Made by a program: the position numbers and the translations under genes
The notes under the pieces: model-generated
Databases searched by the model: none
What the model saw: the letters and a program-made list of their open reading frames with translations, nothing else
Told to the model about the DNA's origin: nothing
Source of the DNA: Duganella zoogloeoides
GTDB lineage: Bacteria > Pseudomonadota > Gammaproteobacteria > Burkholderiales > Burkholderiaceae_D
Direction: 5' to 3'
DNA: 64,000 bases
Assembly: GCF_034479515.1 (NCBI RefSeq)
Contig: NZ_CP140152.1
Span: 2,046,001 to 2,110,000, forward strand
In this document: positions 43,012-52,727 of the stretch, piece by piece
Numbering within the stretch: the first letter of the stretch is position 1
How the letters are laid out: each line of letters starts with the position of its first letter

Positions 43012-44373
43012 TCAGAGCCGTACCGCGTGCGCCACGTGACCGGCAGCGAGCCGCGCGCCGCCACCGAGCACCTGTCCGCGCAAGGTACCGCCGTCGTACG
43101 CCGTGCGATACCGCCCGCGCCGCTGCAATTCCGGCACGATCAGCTCCACCACGTCGCGCATGCTGTCGTGGGCCACGGCAAAGGCGAGGTTGAAACCGTC
43201 GATGCCGGTGTCGTCCTGCCATGCTTCCAGCTGGTCCGCCACCTGGCGCGGATCGCCTACCAGCACCGGGCCGCGGCCACCGAGGCCGATGAACAGTGCG
43301 GCCTCGCGCACGGTCCAGGTGCGGTCGGGATCGGCCTGGGTGAACGACGCCAGCGCCGAGCGGCCCGCGTCCGATTCGATGTACTCGACGGTGGCGTCGA
43401 GCGGAAACTGGCTGAAGTCGATGCCGGTCCAGCCGGATAGCAGGGCCAGCGCCGCCTCGATATCGACGTGGTTGCGGTAGTCCGCGTACCTGGCCCATGC
43501 TTCGGCCTCGGTGGGGGCGGTGACGATCAGCGCCTGGGCGTAAATTTTGAGGTCGTCGCCGTCCCGGCCGGCCGCGCGCACTGCGGTGCGCAGGTCATCG
43601 GCGTACTTGCGCACCACGGTCTTGCTGGGACCACTGACGAATGTGCACTCGGCATGGCGCGCGGCAAAGGCCGTGCCGCGCGGCGACGTGCCGGCCTGGT
43701 ACAGCAACGGCGTGCGCTGCGGTGACGGCTCGCACAGGTGAAAGCCCGGCACCTTGTAAAAGCGGCCTTCGTGGTTGATAGCGTGGATGCGCGACGGCTC
43801 GGCATACACGCCGCGCGCCTTGTCGTTGACCACGGCGTCGTCGTCCCAGCTTTTCTCCCACAGTTTATAGACTACGTCCATGTATTCGTCGGCCAGGTCG
43901 TAGCGCTCGTCGTGGCCCAGTTGCCGGTCCAGGCCCAGGTTGCGCGCTGCGCTGTCGAGATACCCGGTGACGATATTCCAGCCGATGCGCCCACGCGTCA
44001 GATGGTCGAGCGTGGAGATGCGCCGCGCGAACGTATAAGGATGCTCGTAGGTGAGGGCGCAGGTTACGCCGAAGCCCAGGTGGTTAGTCACTTGCGCCAT
44101 CAGCGGCACCAGCGCCAGCGGATCGTTCAATGGCGCCTGCACCGCGTGGCGCAGCGCGGCGTCGGCGCTGCCCTGGTACACATCGTAGGCGCCCAGCACG
44201 TCGGCCAGGAACACGGCGTCGAACAGGCCCACCTCCAGCAGGCGCGCCAGGTCGGTCCAGTGGTCAGGATCGGTGTAGCGGTGGCCGGTGTCGCGCGGAT
44301 GCGTCCACAGGCCCGGCGACTGGTGGCTCACCGTGTTCATCTGGAAGGCGTTGAAGCGGATTTGCTTGCTCAT
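43012..44373 (-). CDS. FMNH2-dependent monooxygenase, NtaA/SnaA/DszA family
   Basis: The start MSKQIRFNAFQMNTVSHQSPG (44373) gives 453 residues of luciferase-like TIM-barrel fold. Family stretches include WTDLARLLEVGLFDAVFLADVLG, GFGVTCALTYEHPYTFARRISTLDHLTRGRIGWNIVTGYLDSAARN and PLLYQAGTSPRGTAFAARHAECTFVSG. Such enzymes use reduced FMN from a partner reductase to cleave C-S or C-N bonds (for example sulfones or nitrilotriacetate). The gene begins 1 bp after metQ ends, so it is part of the importer operon and probably acts on the imported compound. Reduced flavin could come from SsuE across the divergent promoter. Confidence 0.88.
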   Translation of the reverse strand: MSKQIRFNAFQMNTVSHQSPGLWTHPRDTGHRYTDPDHWTDLARLLEVGLFDAVFLADVLGAYDVYQGSADAALRHAVQAPLNDPLALVPLMAQVTNHLGFGVTCALTYEHPYTFARRISTLDHLTRGRIGWNIVTGYLDSAARNLGLDRQLGHDERYDLADEYMDVVYKLWEKSWDDDAVVNDKARGVYAEPSRIHAINHEGRFYKVPGFHLCEPSPQRTPLLYQAGTSPRGTAFAARHAECTFVSGPSKTVVRKYADDLRTAVRAAGRDGDDLKIYAQALIVTAPTEAEAWARYADYRNHVDIEAALALLSGWTGIDFSQFPLDATVEYIESDAGRSALASFTQADPDRTWTVREAALFIGLGGRGPVLVGDPRQVADQLEAWQDDTGIDGFNLAFAVAHDSMRDVVELIVPELQRRGRYRTAYDGGTLRGQVLGGGARLAAGHVAHAVRL

Positions 44374-44374
44374 G

Positions 44375-45235
44375 TCACTTGGCCGGCTTGGCTGCCACCT
44401 CTTTGGCCAGTGCCACCTGGTAGTCGGTCCTGGAGTAGTCAGCGAATTGCTTGTTGGTGATGTCGAGGAATTCGCGCGAGCGGTAGGCGGCCGCGATGTC
44501 CCTGGCAAACGGCTTGTCCTTGTCGGCCGTGCGCACTGCCACCAGGTTGACGTAGTTGTCCGAGATTTTCTCGGTCTTTAACGCGTCCTTGAGTTTCAGG
44601 CCCGAGGCCAGCGCGTAGTTGCCGTTGACGAAAGAGTAGTCGGTGTCTTGCAGCGAGCGGGGAAGCTGCGCAGCTTCGAGCGGGATCAGCTTGATCTTTT
44701 TGAGGTTAGCGGCGATGTCGCGCTCGGACGCGCGCACCGGGTCGTACTTGTCGCGCAGCTTGATCCAGCCCAACTGGTCGAGCAGCACCAGTGCACGCGC
44801 CTGGTTGGTCGGATCGTTGGGCAGCGCCACCGTCGTGCCGTCCTTCACCTCCGCCAGTGTCTTGTGGCGCTTGCTGTAGATGGCGATCGGCGCGGTGGGC
44901 ACTTTCACCAGTTCGGTGATGGGCAGCTTGTTCTCGGTGGCGAACTTGTTCAGGTACACGATGTGCTGGAACACGTTGGCGTCGAGCGAACCTTCGGCCA
45001 GCGCGAAGTTGGGCTGGATGTAGTCGTTGAACTCCACCAGCTTGACTTTATATCCCTTCTTTTCGAGCAGCGGCTTGATGCCCAGTTTGATCTGGTCCGC
45101 GTACGGACCGGCGCTGGTGCCGATAACGATTTCTTTCGGATCTTTGGCGTGAACCGGCGCGTTGGCGCCGAGCGCCAGTGCCAGTGCTGCCAGTATCGTG
45201 GTCAATGCGGCATGGCGGCGGATCGGATTGATCAT
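44375..45235 (-). CDS. metQ: MetQ/NlpA-family substrate-binding protein of an ABC importer
   Basis: This 286-residue protein has a signal peptide (1-30, ending PVHAK) without a lipobox Cys. The NlpA/MetQ domain follows: IVIGTSAGPYADQIKLGIKPLLEKKGYKVKLVEFNDYIQPNFALAEGSLDANVFQHIVYLNKF and ALPNDPTNQARALVLLDQLGWI. Family members bind methionine or related sulfur compounds. Missing the lipid anchor is common in the duplicated, non-methionine versions. It is placed between the permease and an FMN monooxygenase, so an organosulfur substrate other than methionine is likely. Confidence 0.9.
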   Translation of the reverse strand: MINPIRRHAALTTILAALALALGANAPVHAKDPKEIVIGTSAGPYADQIKLGIKPLLEKKGYKVKLVEFNDYIQPNFALAEGSLDANVFQHIVYLNKFATENKLPITELVKVPTAPIAIYSKRHKTLAEVKDGTTVALPNDPTNQARALVLLDQLGWIKLRDKYDPVRASERDIAANLKKIKLIPLEAAQLPRSLQDTDYSFVNGNYALASGLKLKDALKTEKISDNYVNLVAVRTADKDKPFARDIAAAYRSREFLDITNKQFADYSRTDYQVALAKEVAAKPAK

Positions 45236-45244
45236 GGTTATTCC

Positions 45245-45937
45245 TTAACGTTTGTCGATGCGTTTTGCAATGCGGTTGCCGGTGAACTGGATCAGTTGCA
45301 CCATGATGATCAGGATGGCGACAGTGGCCACCATGATGTCGGTCTCGAAGCGGTAATAGCCGTAGCGGATCGCCAGGTCGCCGATGCCGCCGCCGCCCAC
45401 CACGCCGGCCACAGCGGAATACGACAGGAAGCTGATCGCCAGCACGGTCAATGCCAGCACCAGGCCGGAGCGCGCCTCCACCAGCAGCACGCGCAGCACG
45501 ATCTGCAGTTCCGACGCGCCCATGGCGTGCGCCGCCTCGATCACGCCGCGCGGCACTTCGCGCAGGTTCTGCTCGACCATGCGGGCGAAATACGGAATGG
45601 CGGCAAACGACAGCGGCACCGCGGCCGCCAGCGGCCCGATCGACGTGCCGGCAATCAGGCGCGTCAACGGCACCAGGGCGACCAGCAAAATGATGAACGG
45701 GAACGAGCGCACCGTGTTGACCAGCCAGCCCAGCACCAGCGCGGCCGGGCGGTTTTGCAGCGACTGGCCATCGGCCACCAGGAACAGCACGATGCCGAGC
45801 GGCCCGCCGATCAGCACTGCTGCCGACAGGCCGATGCCGAGCATGGTGAGCGTTTGGCCGACGGCAGTGCCCATCTCGGGCAGCATGGCGACGATGGCGT
45901 TGAACGACACGCCCAGCGTGGAAAACAGTTCAGACAT
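45245..45937 (-). CDS. metI: MetI-family ABC permease
   Basis: The start MSELFSTLGVSFNAIVAMLPE at 45937 gives 230 residues with five or six membrane helices. It contains the BPD_transp_1 EAA loop (EAAHAMGASELQIVLRVLLVEARSGLVLALT) that contacts the ATPase. It overlaps metN by 8 bp and ends 9 bp before metQ. A much longer in-frame extension exists but reads as Pro/Arg-rich sequence inside metN. Confidence 0.92.
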   Translation of the reverse strand: MSELFSTLGVSFNAIVAMLPEMGTAVGQTLTMLGIGLSAAVLIGGPLGIVLFLVADGQSLQNRPAALVLGWLVNTVRSFPFIILLVALVPLTRLIAGTSIGPLAAAVPLSFAAIPYFARMVEQNLREVPRGVIEAAHAMGASELQIVLRVLLVEARSGLVLALTVLAISFLSYSAVAGVVGGGGIGDLAIRYGYYRFETDIMVATVAILIIMVQLIQFTGNRIAKRIDKR

Positions 45938-46814
45938 GGGCCGGCTCCCGGTAGGCAGCGATGGCGGCAACATCGGCTGTGCGAGGGTCGGTGGCAGCAT
46001 CGGCGGCGTTCGCGGGGCTGGCGAGATCGGCGACATTCGCCCTATTGGCGGTATTGAACGCAGCAAGCTCGCGGCCCAGTGCGGTCTTGCGCGGTGCGGT
46101 GTCGTGGCCTGCCGGTTCGTTCAGCGCGAATTCCTCGGCAATCGCGCCATCCTCGATCACCGCCACGCGGTTGCAGATTTCGGCCAGCACGGAAAGCTCG
46201 TGGCTGACGATGACGATGGTGACCCCCAGCCGGCGGTTGATGTCGCGCAGCGTGGCCAGCAGCGCGCGCGTGGTCTCGGCGTCGAGCGCGGACGTGGGTT
46301 CATCGCACAGCAGCACGGCGGGGCCGCTGGCCAGTGCGCGGGCAATCGCCACGCGCTGTTTCTGGCCGCCCGACAGCTGGGCCGGATAGCTGTCGGCCTT
46401 GACGCCCAGTTCCACCAGTTCCAGGCACTGGTTCACGCGCGCGGCGATCTGTTCCGGTTTCTGGCCGCCGTGGATGCGCAGCGGGAAGGCGACGTTGTCG
46501 AACACCGTGGCGTTTTGCAGCAGGTTGAACTGCTGGAAAATCATGCCGATATTGCGGCGCGCATCGCGCAGGTCGCGCTTCGACAGCGACGTCAGCTCGC
46601 GGCCGGCGACGGTAATCGCCCCGGCGTCGGGCCGCTCCAGCAAATTGAACAGGCGCAGCAAGGTCGATTTGCCGGCGCCGCTTTTGCCGATCAGGCCATA
46701 GATGTCGCCCTGGCGCACGTCGAGCGACACGTCGCGCACGGCGTCGAAGCGCCCGCCGTCGGGCAGGGTAAAGGTCTTGCTCGCATGTTCGATGCGGATC
46801 AGTGGAATAGTCAT
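45930..46814 (-). CDS. metN: MetN-family ABC ATPase lacking the C-terminal NIL domain
   Basis: This 294-residue ATPase has Walker A (GKSGAGKST, near 43), the Q-loop, the signature LSGGQKQRVAIARAL (near 145), Walker B (AVLLCDEPTSALD) and the switch His (IVIVSHE). MetN proteins usually have about 340 residues, with a C-terminal ACT-like NIL domain that binds methionine and shuts transport off. Here the last 55 residues are an Ala/Asn/Asp-rich low-complexity tail (ELAAFNTANRANVADLAS). The transporter should therefore not be inhibited by methionine. The 3-prime end overlaps metI. Confidence 0.9.
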   Translation of the reverse strand: MTIPLIRIEHASKTFTLPDGGRFDAVRDVSLDVRQGDIYGLIGKSGAGKSTLLRLFNLLERPDAGAITVAGRELTSLSKRDLRDARRNIGMIFQQFNLLQNATVFDNVAFPLRIHGGQKPEQIAARVNQCLELVELGVKADSYPAQLSGGQKQRVAIARALASGPAVLLCDEPTSALDAETTRALLATLRDINRRLGVTIVIVSHELSVLAEICNRVAVIEDGAIAEEFALNEPAGHDTAPRKTALGRELAAFNTANRANVADLASPANAADAATDPRTADVAAIAAYREPAHV

Positions 46815-46822
46815 CGGGTACT

Positions 46823-48031
46823 TCAGGAGTAGGCGGTGGGTTCGGGCAGCGAGCCATCGAGCGCATGGCGTCCGAGGTCGCGGATCTTGTAGTCAACCGG
46901 GTCGTGCAGGGTATGCACGCGGACGTTGCGCCAGAAACGGTCGTAGCCATAGCGGACCGACGTTGACCGGGCGCCGGTCAGTTCGAACATCTGGTTGCTG
47001 ATGTCGATGCCGGCGGTATGGGCCAGCACCTTGGCTTCCGCCACGGCGATTGCCAGGTCGCCGCGCTGGCGGGCGGTAACTTGCGGGCCGAGACGGAACA
47101 ACCGTTCGAGTTCGCGTGCCGCATGGTCGGCCAGCACGGCGGCCGGCCGCAGCTTGAGCCACAACTGGCCGAAGCGGTGCTGCACCAGCGGATCGGCGGC
47201 AGCCGATTGGGCGCCGGACGCAAACCACGGCCGCGCCTCGTCCACCGTGTAGGCGCGCGCCGCTTCGAAGGCACCTTCGCCGATGCCCAGGTACAGGTTC
47301 GTCATGATCAGTTGCGCCACCTGCGAGCGCAGCGTCGATTGCGGCGTGGCCGCCACGCCTGGCGCCTGCAGCACCTGCGTGGCCGGCAGCGCCACGCCGG
47401 TAAAGTGGACGTTGCCGCTGTCGGTCTGCTTCTGGCCGAAGGCATCCCAGTCGGCCTGCACCTCCACGCCCGGCTGGCGGGTGGGCAGCACGCCGATCAG
47501 CGCGGTGCCGGTGGGCTCGTGCCAGGCCGAAACCGTCAGCCAGTCCGAGCCCACGGAGCCGGACGAAAAGCTCTTGATGCCATCGAGCGTGTAGCCGTAG
47601 TCCGCATCCACGGCCGCCGTGCGGCGGTCGAGCGGATTGAGGGCATTGCCCCAGAACAGATTCTGTTCGACAGTGAGCGTCAGGAAGCGGCGCTGCTGCT
47701 GCGGTGTGCCATACAGCTGGATGCCCGCCAGTTGCAGGTGGTGGAAACCGAAGATATGGGCCAATGCGCTGTCAGCGCGCGCCAGGATGCGCACCACTTG
47801 CAGCACCGTGGGCCAGTCGGCGCCCTGGCCGCCGAATTCGGCCGGTATCGACAGCGTGAGCAGGCCCGAGGCGCGAATTGCGCCGCGTTCCTGCGCCGCA
47901 TGGCCGCCGGCCTGGTCGCGGGCGTTGGCGGTTTCGCCCAGGCGGCGCGCCAGGTCGGCGGCCACCTCGAGCGGATCGGGAGTAGTCGGCGGCGCCGGAT
48001 CGGGCGCCGCTGTTCTGAGTGCGTTAGACAT
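46823..48031 (-). CDS. Acyl-CoA dehydrogenase-fold monooxygenase (SfnB/DszC-like)
   Basis: The start MSNALRTAAPDPAPP at 48031 gives 402 residues. The acyl-CoA dehydrogenase fold is visible (GLLTLSIPAEFGGQGADWPTVLQVVRILARADSALAHIFGFHHLQLAGIQLYG, then LFWGNALNPLDRRTAA and FSSGSVGSDWLTVSAW). The C-terminal GARSTSVRYGYDRFWRNVRVHTLHDPVDYKIRDLG is characteristic of the sulfur-acquisition oxidoreductase SfnB and DszC groups, which use reduced flavin to oxidise sulfur or nitrogen compounds rather than acyl-CoA. It heads the minus-strand operon with metN 8 bp downstream. Confidence 0.85.
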   Translation of the reverse strand: MSNALRTAAPDPAPPTTPDPLEVAADLARRLGETANARDQAGGHAAQERGAIRASGLLTLSIPAEFGGQGADWPTVLQVVRILARADSALAHIFGFHHLQLAGIQLYGTPQQQRRFLTLTVEQNLFWGNALNPLDRRTAAVDADYGYTLDGIKSFSSGSVGSDWLTVSAWHEPTGTALIGVLPTRQPGVEVQADWDAFGQKQTDSGNVHFTGVALPATQVLQAPGVAATPQSTLRSQVAQLIMTNLYLGIGEGAFEAARAYTVDEARPWFASGAQSAAADPLVQHRFGQLWLKLRPAAVLADHAARELERLFRLGPQVTARQRGDLAIAVAEAKVLAHTAGIDISNQMFELTGARSTSVRYGYDRFWRNVRVHTLHDPVDYKIRDLGRHALDGSLPEPTAYS

Positions 48032-48224
48032 GGTATGTCCGTTGTATAGGTTCGGTGGCGCAGTATTGCACCGTGCTCCAAACCTCGTACACGAAGAATT
48101 CCGGCTATTTATATGCAAAAAAGTCATGTGTCGTAAACCGCATATGGATGCGCAAAACTATTCGTTCTGATTTCAACCAGACGGCTCTATTCTGGCCGGC
48201 ACAAACAATTGACGGGGATCGATC
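48032..48224. promoter_or_regulatory. Divergent promoter region between two organosulfur operons
   Basis: This 193-bp gap separates the leftward SfnB-metNIQ operon from the rightward ssu operon. It is AT-rich near 48105-48170, where promoters and activator sites are expected. CysB- or SsuR-type LysR activators normally act at such sites, but I can not point to a convincing operator. Confidence 0.5.
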
Positions 48225-48830
48225 ATGAGCATTCTTCTATTAGGCGGCAGCCCGGCTGCGGTATCGAGCACTGGCCGCTTGCTGGACCATGTCGCTGAAA
48301 AACTGGCTGAGCGCAGTACCGGACACCGCTACACCAAGGTGCAAGTGCGCGAACTGCCGGCCCATGCGCTGCTGCACGCCGAAACCTCGGACCTGGCCAT
48401 CAAGCGCACGCTGGCGGCAGTTAGCGAAGCAGATGCCGTGATCATCGCCACCCCGGTGTACAAAGCCTCTTATACCGGTTTGCTGAAAGCCTTCCTCGAC
48501 CTGCTGCCGCAGGACGGCCTGGCCGGCAAGCTGGTGCTGCCGCTGGCCACCGGCGGCAGCCAGTCGCACATGCTGGCGCTCGACTATGCGCTGCGTCCGG
48601 TGCTGCACGCGCTCGACGCGCGCCACGTGCTGGCGGGCATTTACGCCACCTCGTCGCAACTGGTGTGGAACGAGGGCAGCGGCCTGGCTGTCGATCAAGC
48701 CATCGCCTGGCGCGTGCAGGCTGGCGTGGAAGGCCTGGCTGCGGCACTGCATGGCCACAAATCTTGGCAAGCCCAGCAAGCACAGGCGCCGTTCGTCGCG
48801 CCGGTGGAACCGATCCGCCTGGCGCGCTGA
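48225..48830 (+). CDS. ssuE: NAD(P)H-dependent FMN reductase SsuE
   Basis: This 201-residue flavodoxin-fold enzyme begins MSILLLGGSPAAVSSTGRLLDHV and contains DAVIIATPVYKASYTGLLKAFLDLLPQDGLAGKLVLPLATGGSQSHMLALDYALRPVL, the SsuE family signature. It supplies FMNH2 to the SsuD monooxygenase. A GGGGATC ribosome region precedes the ATG. It is the first gene of the ssuEADCB operon, which it leads by 14 bp. Confidence 0.95.
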   Translation: MSILLLGGSPAAVSSTGRLLDHVAEKLAERSTGHRYTKVQVRELPAHALLHAETSDLAIKRTLAAVSEADAVIIATPVYKASYTGLLKAFLDLLPQDGLAGKLVLPLATGGSQSHMLALDYALRPVLHALDARHVLAGIYATSSQLVWNEGSGLAVDQAIAWRVQAGVEGLAAALHGHKSWQAQQAQAPFVAPVEPIRLAR

Positions 48831-48844
48831 GTGGAGACTCGCAC

Positions 48845-49879
48845 ATGACCATCGAAACCATCAACACATCCGCGCCTGCCGACACTCGGGCGCAGCAACG
48901 CACCGCGCGGCGCCATACCCTGGGACTGCTGTTTGCCGTTGGCGTGCTGGGCGTCACCGCCCACGCGCCGACGCTGGCCCAAGCCAACGCTGCCCAGGGC
49001 AAGCAGGAAATCCGCATCGGCTACCAGAAATACGGCACGCTCACCCTGCTCAAGGGCCGGGGCACGCTGGAACAGCGGCTGGCAAGTAAAAACATTACCG
49101 TCAAATGGACCGAATTCCCGGCCGGGCCGCAGCTGCTCGAGGGACTTAACGTGGGCAGTGTCGATTTCGGCACCGTGGGCGAGGCGCCGCCGATCTTTGC
49201 GCAAGCCGCCGGCGCCAACCTGGTCTATGTCGGCAATGAGCCGCCGTCGCCGGCCAGCGAGGCGATCGTCGTGCCCAAGTCGTCCACCGTGCGTAGCGTG
49301 GCTGACCTCAAGGGCAAGAAGATCGTCCTGAACAAGGGTTCCAACGTCCACTACCTGCTGGTGAAAGCGCTGGAAAAAGCCGGCGTCGCTTACAAGGACG
49401 TGCAGGTGATCTACCTGCCGCCGGCCGATGCGCGCGCCGCGTTCGAGCGTGGCAGCGTCGATGCGTGGGTGATCTGGGACCCGTTCCTGGCCGCCGCCGA
49501 AAAGCAGATCGGCGCGCGCGTGCTGGCCGACGGCAAGGGCCTGGTCAACAACTACCAGTTCTACCTGGCCGCCCGGCCGTACGCCGAAAAGAATCAGGAC
49601 ACGGTGCGCATCGTGCTTGAAGAAATTGCCAAGGTCGATGAGTGGGGTGCGGCCCATCCGAAGGACGTCGCCGCCATCCTCGCGACGCAAACCGGACTGG
49701 AAACCGAAGTCGTGGCGCTGGCCGCCTCGCGCTATGCCTACGGCGTCAAACCGATCAGTGCCGGCGTGCTGGCACAGCAGCAGCAGGTGGCCGACGCTTT
49801 CGCCAGCCTCAAGCTGATTCCGAAGCCGATCGCGGTCAAGGATGCGCAACTTGGCGCCAGTCAGCTGGCCAGGAAATAA
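48845..49879 (+). CDS. ssuA: Aliphatic sulfonate-binding protein SsuA
   Basis: This 344-residue periplasmic binding protein has an unusually long N-terminal leader; the hydrophobic signal core [22 protein letters not shown] lies at residues 26-47. The mature part reads [58 protein letters not shown] and [22 protein letters not shown], all typical of SsuA. It captures alkanesulfonates for the SsuBC importer. Confidence 0.94.
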   Translation: MTIETINTSAPADTRAQQRTARRHTLGLLFAVGVLGVTAHAPTLAQANAAQGKQEIRIGYQKYGTLTLLKGRGTLEQRLASKNITVKWTEFPAGPQLLEGLNVGSVDFGTVGEAPPIFAQAAGANLVYVGNEPPSPASEAIVVPKSSTVRSVADLKGKKIVLNKGSNVHYLLVKALEKAGVAYKDVQVIYLPPADARAAFERGSVDAWVIWDPFLAAAEKQIGARVLADGKGLVNNYQFYLAARPYAEKNQDTVRIVLEEIAKVDEWGAAHPKDVAAILATQTGLETEVVALAASRYAYGVKPISAGVLAQQQQVADAFASLKLIPKPIAVKDAQLGASQLARK

Positions 49880-49890
49880 AGGATTACATC

Positions 49891-51039
49891 ATGTCGTTGA
49901 ATATCTTCTGGTTCATCCCCACCCACGGCGACAGCCGCTACCTTGGCACCACCAAGGGCGCGCGCCCGGTCGATGCCGATTACCTCAGGCAGTGCGCGGT
50001 TGCCGCCGATACCCTCGGCTACGACGGCGTGCTGCTGCCCACCGGGCGTTCGTGCGAGGATGCGTGGGTGGTGGCGTCGTCGCTGATTTCGGTCACGCAA
50101 AAGCTCAAGTTCCTCGTCGCGATCCGTCCCGGCCTCACCACGCCGGGTTTGGCCGTGCGCATGGCCGCCACGTTCGACCGCCTGTCCAACGGCCGTCTGC
50201 TGATCAACGTGGTCACCGGCGGCGACCAGGGCGAGCTGGAAGCGGACGGCCTGTTTGCCGACCACGCCAAGCGCTACGAAATTTCCGATGAATTCATCCG
50301 CGTGTGGCGCGCGTCGCTGGCGGGCGAGGGCGGCGATGCCGGCTACGATTTCGAGGGCAAGCATATCCAGGTCAAGGGTTCGAAAACCTTGTACCCGGCC
50401 GTGCAAAAGCCGTATCCGCCGCTGTACTTCGGCGGCTCGTCCGAACCGGCGCACGCGCTGGCGGCCGAGCAGATGGACGTATACCTCACCTGGGGCGAGC
50501 CACCGGCAGCGGTGGCCGAAAAAATCGCCGACATCCGCGCGCGCGCCGCCAAGCATGGCCGCACCGTCAAATTCGGCATCCGCCTGCACGTGATCGTGCG
50601 CGACACCAACGAGGAAGCATGGCGCGCGGCCGATGAGCTGATCAGCCACCTCGACGACGACACCATCGCCAAGGCCCAAAAGGCATTCGGCAAGATGGAT
50701 TCGGTGGGCCAGCAGCGCATGGCGGCCCTGCACGGCGGCCGCCGCGACAAGCTCGAAGTCTCGCCCAACCTGTGGGCCGGCGTGGGCCTGGTGCGCGGCG
50801 GCGCCGGCACCGCATTGGTGGGCGATGCCGAGACGGTGGTGGCCCGCATCCGCGAATACGCGGACCTCGGCATCGAGACCTTCATTTTCTCCGGCTACCC
50901 GCACCTGGAAGAATCGTACCGCTTCGCCGAGCTGGTATTACCATTGCTGGGCAAAGGCAAAGCGGCGGGTACCCAGTCGCTGAGCGGTCCGTTCGGCGAG
51001 ATCATGGCCAGCGATATCGTTCCCAAGAAGGCGGCGTAA
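49891..51039 (+). CDS. ssuD: FMNH2-dependent alkanesulfonate monooxygenase SsuD
   Basis: This 382-residue luciferase-fold enzyme starts [20 protein letters not shown]. It has the SsuD motifs [80 protein letters not shown] and [23 protein letters not shown], with the active-site Cys and Arg residues of the family. It splits alkanesulfonates into an aldehyde and sulfite. An AAAGGA ribosome site precedes the ATG; its stop overlaps the ssuC start (TAATG). Confidence 0.97.
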   Translation: MSLNIFWFIPTHGDSRYLGTTKGARPVDADYLRQCAVAADTLGYDGVLLPTGRSCEDAWVVASSLISVTQKLKFLVAIRPGLTTPGLAVRMAATFDRLSNGRLLINVVTGGDQGELEADGLFADHAKRYEISDEFIRVWRASLAGEGGDAGYDFEGKHIQVKGSKTLYPAVQKPYPPLYFGGSSEPAHALAAEQMDVYLTWGEPPAAVAEKIADIRARAAKHGRTVKFGIRLHVIVRDTNEEAWRAADELISHLDDDTIAKAQKAFGKMDSVGQQRMAALHGGRRDKLEVSPNLWAGVGLVRGGAGTALVGDAETVVARIREYADLGIETFIFSGYPHLEESYRFAELVLPLLGKGKAAGTQSLSGPFGEIMASDIVPKKAA

Positions 51040-51812
51040 TGGCTCAGGCAAAGAATAAAACGCCAAGCGCGCTGGCGCCGTGGATATTGCCGGTCACGCT
51101 GATCGTGCTGTGGCAGGTAGCGTCGCAGGCCGGCTGGCTGTCGAGCCGCATCCTGCCCGAACCGTGGGCCGTGGCCAAGGCCTTCTGGGCGCTGGCCGCG
51201 TCGGGCGAGCTGTGGGTGCACTTGCGCACCAGCCTGTGGCGCGCGGCATCGGGCTTTGCCATCGGCGCCGGCCTCGGTTTGCTGCTTGGCCTGTTGACGG
51301 GCAGCTTCCGCCGCGCCGAAACGCTGCTTGACACCACGCTGCAAATGGTGCGCAACATCCCGGCGCTGGCGCTGATCCCGCTGGTGATCCTGTGGTTCGG
51401 CATCGATGAAACGGCCAAGCTGTTCCTGCTGGCGGTCGGCGTGTTCTTCCCCGTGTACCTGAACACGTTCCACGGCATCCGCTCGGCCGACCAGGGCCTG
51501 ATCGAGATGGCGCGCAGCTATGGCCTGTCCGGCTGGCCTTTGTATCGCGACGTGATCCTGCCGGCGGCGCTGCCGGCTATCCTGGTGGGCGTGCGGTTTT
51601 CTCTGGGGCTGGTATGGGTGCTGCTGATCGTGGCCGAGACCATTTCGGCGCAGGCCGGCATCGGCTACATGACCATGAATGCCCGCGAGTTCCTGCAAAC
51701 GGACGTGGTGCTGGTGGGGATTTTGCTGTACGCGCTGCTGGGCAAGGCTGCCGACCTGGCGTCGCGCGGGATGGAAAAGCGCTTCCTGCGCTGGAATCCG
51801 GCCTACCGCTAA
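51039..51812 (+). CDS. ssuC: Alkanesulfonate ABC permease SsuC
   Basis: This 257-residue protein has six membrane helices and the EAA-type loop QGLIEMARSYGLSGWPLYRDVILPAALPAILVGVRFSLGLVWVLLIVAETI. Length and motif fit SsuC. It starts inside the ssuD stop (TAATG). It is the inner-membrane channel for sulfonates. Confidence 0.95.
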   Translation: MAQAKNKTPSALAPWILPVTLIVLWQVASQAGWLSSRILPEPWAVAKAFWALAASGELWVHLRTSLWRAASGFAIGAGLGLLLGLLTGSFRRAETLLDTTLQMVRNIPALALIPLVILWFGIDETAKLFLLAVGVFFPVYLNTFHGIRSADQGLIEMARSYGLSGWPLYRDVILPAALPAILVGVRFSLGLVWVLLIVAETISAQAGIGYMTMNAREFLQTDVVLVGILLYALLGKAADLASRGMEKRFLRWNPAYR

Positions 51813-51836
51813 TCGATCTGAATTGGAGTAAACCGT

Positions 51837-52676
51837 ATGAATATTTCCACCACCTTGTTCGATGTCGGCGGCCTGGCCCGCGAGAACCTGTCGTCGCTGT
51901 CGGCGGCCGATGTCAACCGGCCGCCGGCGCGGCGCCAGGGCGTGTCGCTGTCGCTCGAGGGTTTAAGTAAATCGTTCGGCGAGCGCGCGGTGTTGCACGA
52001 CATCGAACTGCAACTGCAGCCGGGCGAATTTGTCGCGGTGGTGGGCCGCAGCGGCTGCGGCAAGAGCACGCTGCTGCGCGCCATCGCCGGGCTGGAGACG
52101 GTGGAGCAGGGCACCATCGCAGTGGGCAAGGGCGCCATCGGCAGCAGCATCCGCATCATGTTCCAGGAAGCGCGCCTGCTGCCGTGGAAGACGGTGCTGG
52201 AAAACGTGGCGCTGGGCCTGCCCCGGTCGCTGAACGCGGCGGCCGCCACCTTGAACACCGTGGGCCTGGGCGAACGCGCCAACGACTGGCCGGCCGAACT
52301 GTCGGGCGGCCAGCGCCAGCGCGTGGCCTTGGCGCGCGCGCTGCTGCACGAACCGCAATTGCTGCTGCTCGACGAACCACTGGGCGCGCTCGATGCGTTG
52401 ACCCGCATCGAGATGCAGCAACTGATCGAAAGCCTGTGGCTGGCGCGCGGCTTCACGGCAGTGCTGGTCACGCACGACGTGCAGGAAGCGCTGGCGCTGG
52501 CCGACCGCGTGGTGCTGATCGAGGAGGGGCGCATCACGCTGGACCTGAAAGTGGACCTGTCCCGCCCGCGTGCGCGCGGCAATGCGGCGTTTGCGGCGCT
52601 GGAGCAGCAACTGCTGGAAAGCATCCTGCACCCGGCGCCAGCCAGGCAAGCTGGCAAGATCGCGGCTGCTGCCTGA
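51837..52676 (+). CDS. ssuB: Alkanesulfonate ABC ATPase SsuB
   Basis: This 279-residue ATPase has Walker A ([17 protein letters not shown], near 68), [20 protein letters not shown], the signature [20 protein letters not shown], Walker B ([12 protein letters not shown]) and the switch region [11 protein letters not shown]. The first 38 residues are an extra leader typical of betaproteobacterial SsuB. It powers sulfonate uptake and is the last gene of the operon. Confidence 0.95.
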   Translation: MNISTTLFDVGGLARENLSSLSAADVNRPPARRQGVSLSLEGLSKSFGERAVLHDIELQLQPGEFVAVVGRSGCGKSTLLRAIAGLETVEQGTIAVGKGAIGSSIRIMFQEARLLPWKTVLENVALGLPRSLNAAAATLNTVGLGERANDWPAELSGGQRQRVALARALLHEPQLLLLDEPLGALDALTRIEMQQLIESLWLARGFTAVLVTHDVQEALALADRVVLIEEGRITLDLKVDLSRPRARGNAAFAALEQQLLESILHPAPARQAGKIAAAA

Positions 52677-52677
52677 G

Positions 52678-52727
52678 CCTTGAGTCCCGTTGCGCCATCC
52701 TCCATCCGGAGGGTGGCAGGCTCAAGG
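52678..52727 (+). terminator. Nested hairpin after the ssu operon
   Basis: CCTTGAG (52678-52684) pairs with CTCAAGG (52721-52727), enclosing CCATCCTCC (52695-52703) and GGAGGGTGG (52708-52716). There is no T-run, so it may be a factor-dependent terminator or an mRNA-stabilising structure. The remaining gap to 52971 shows pyrimidine-rich sequence and no gene. Confidence 0.5.
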
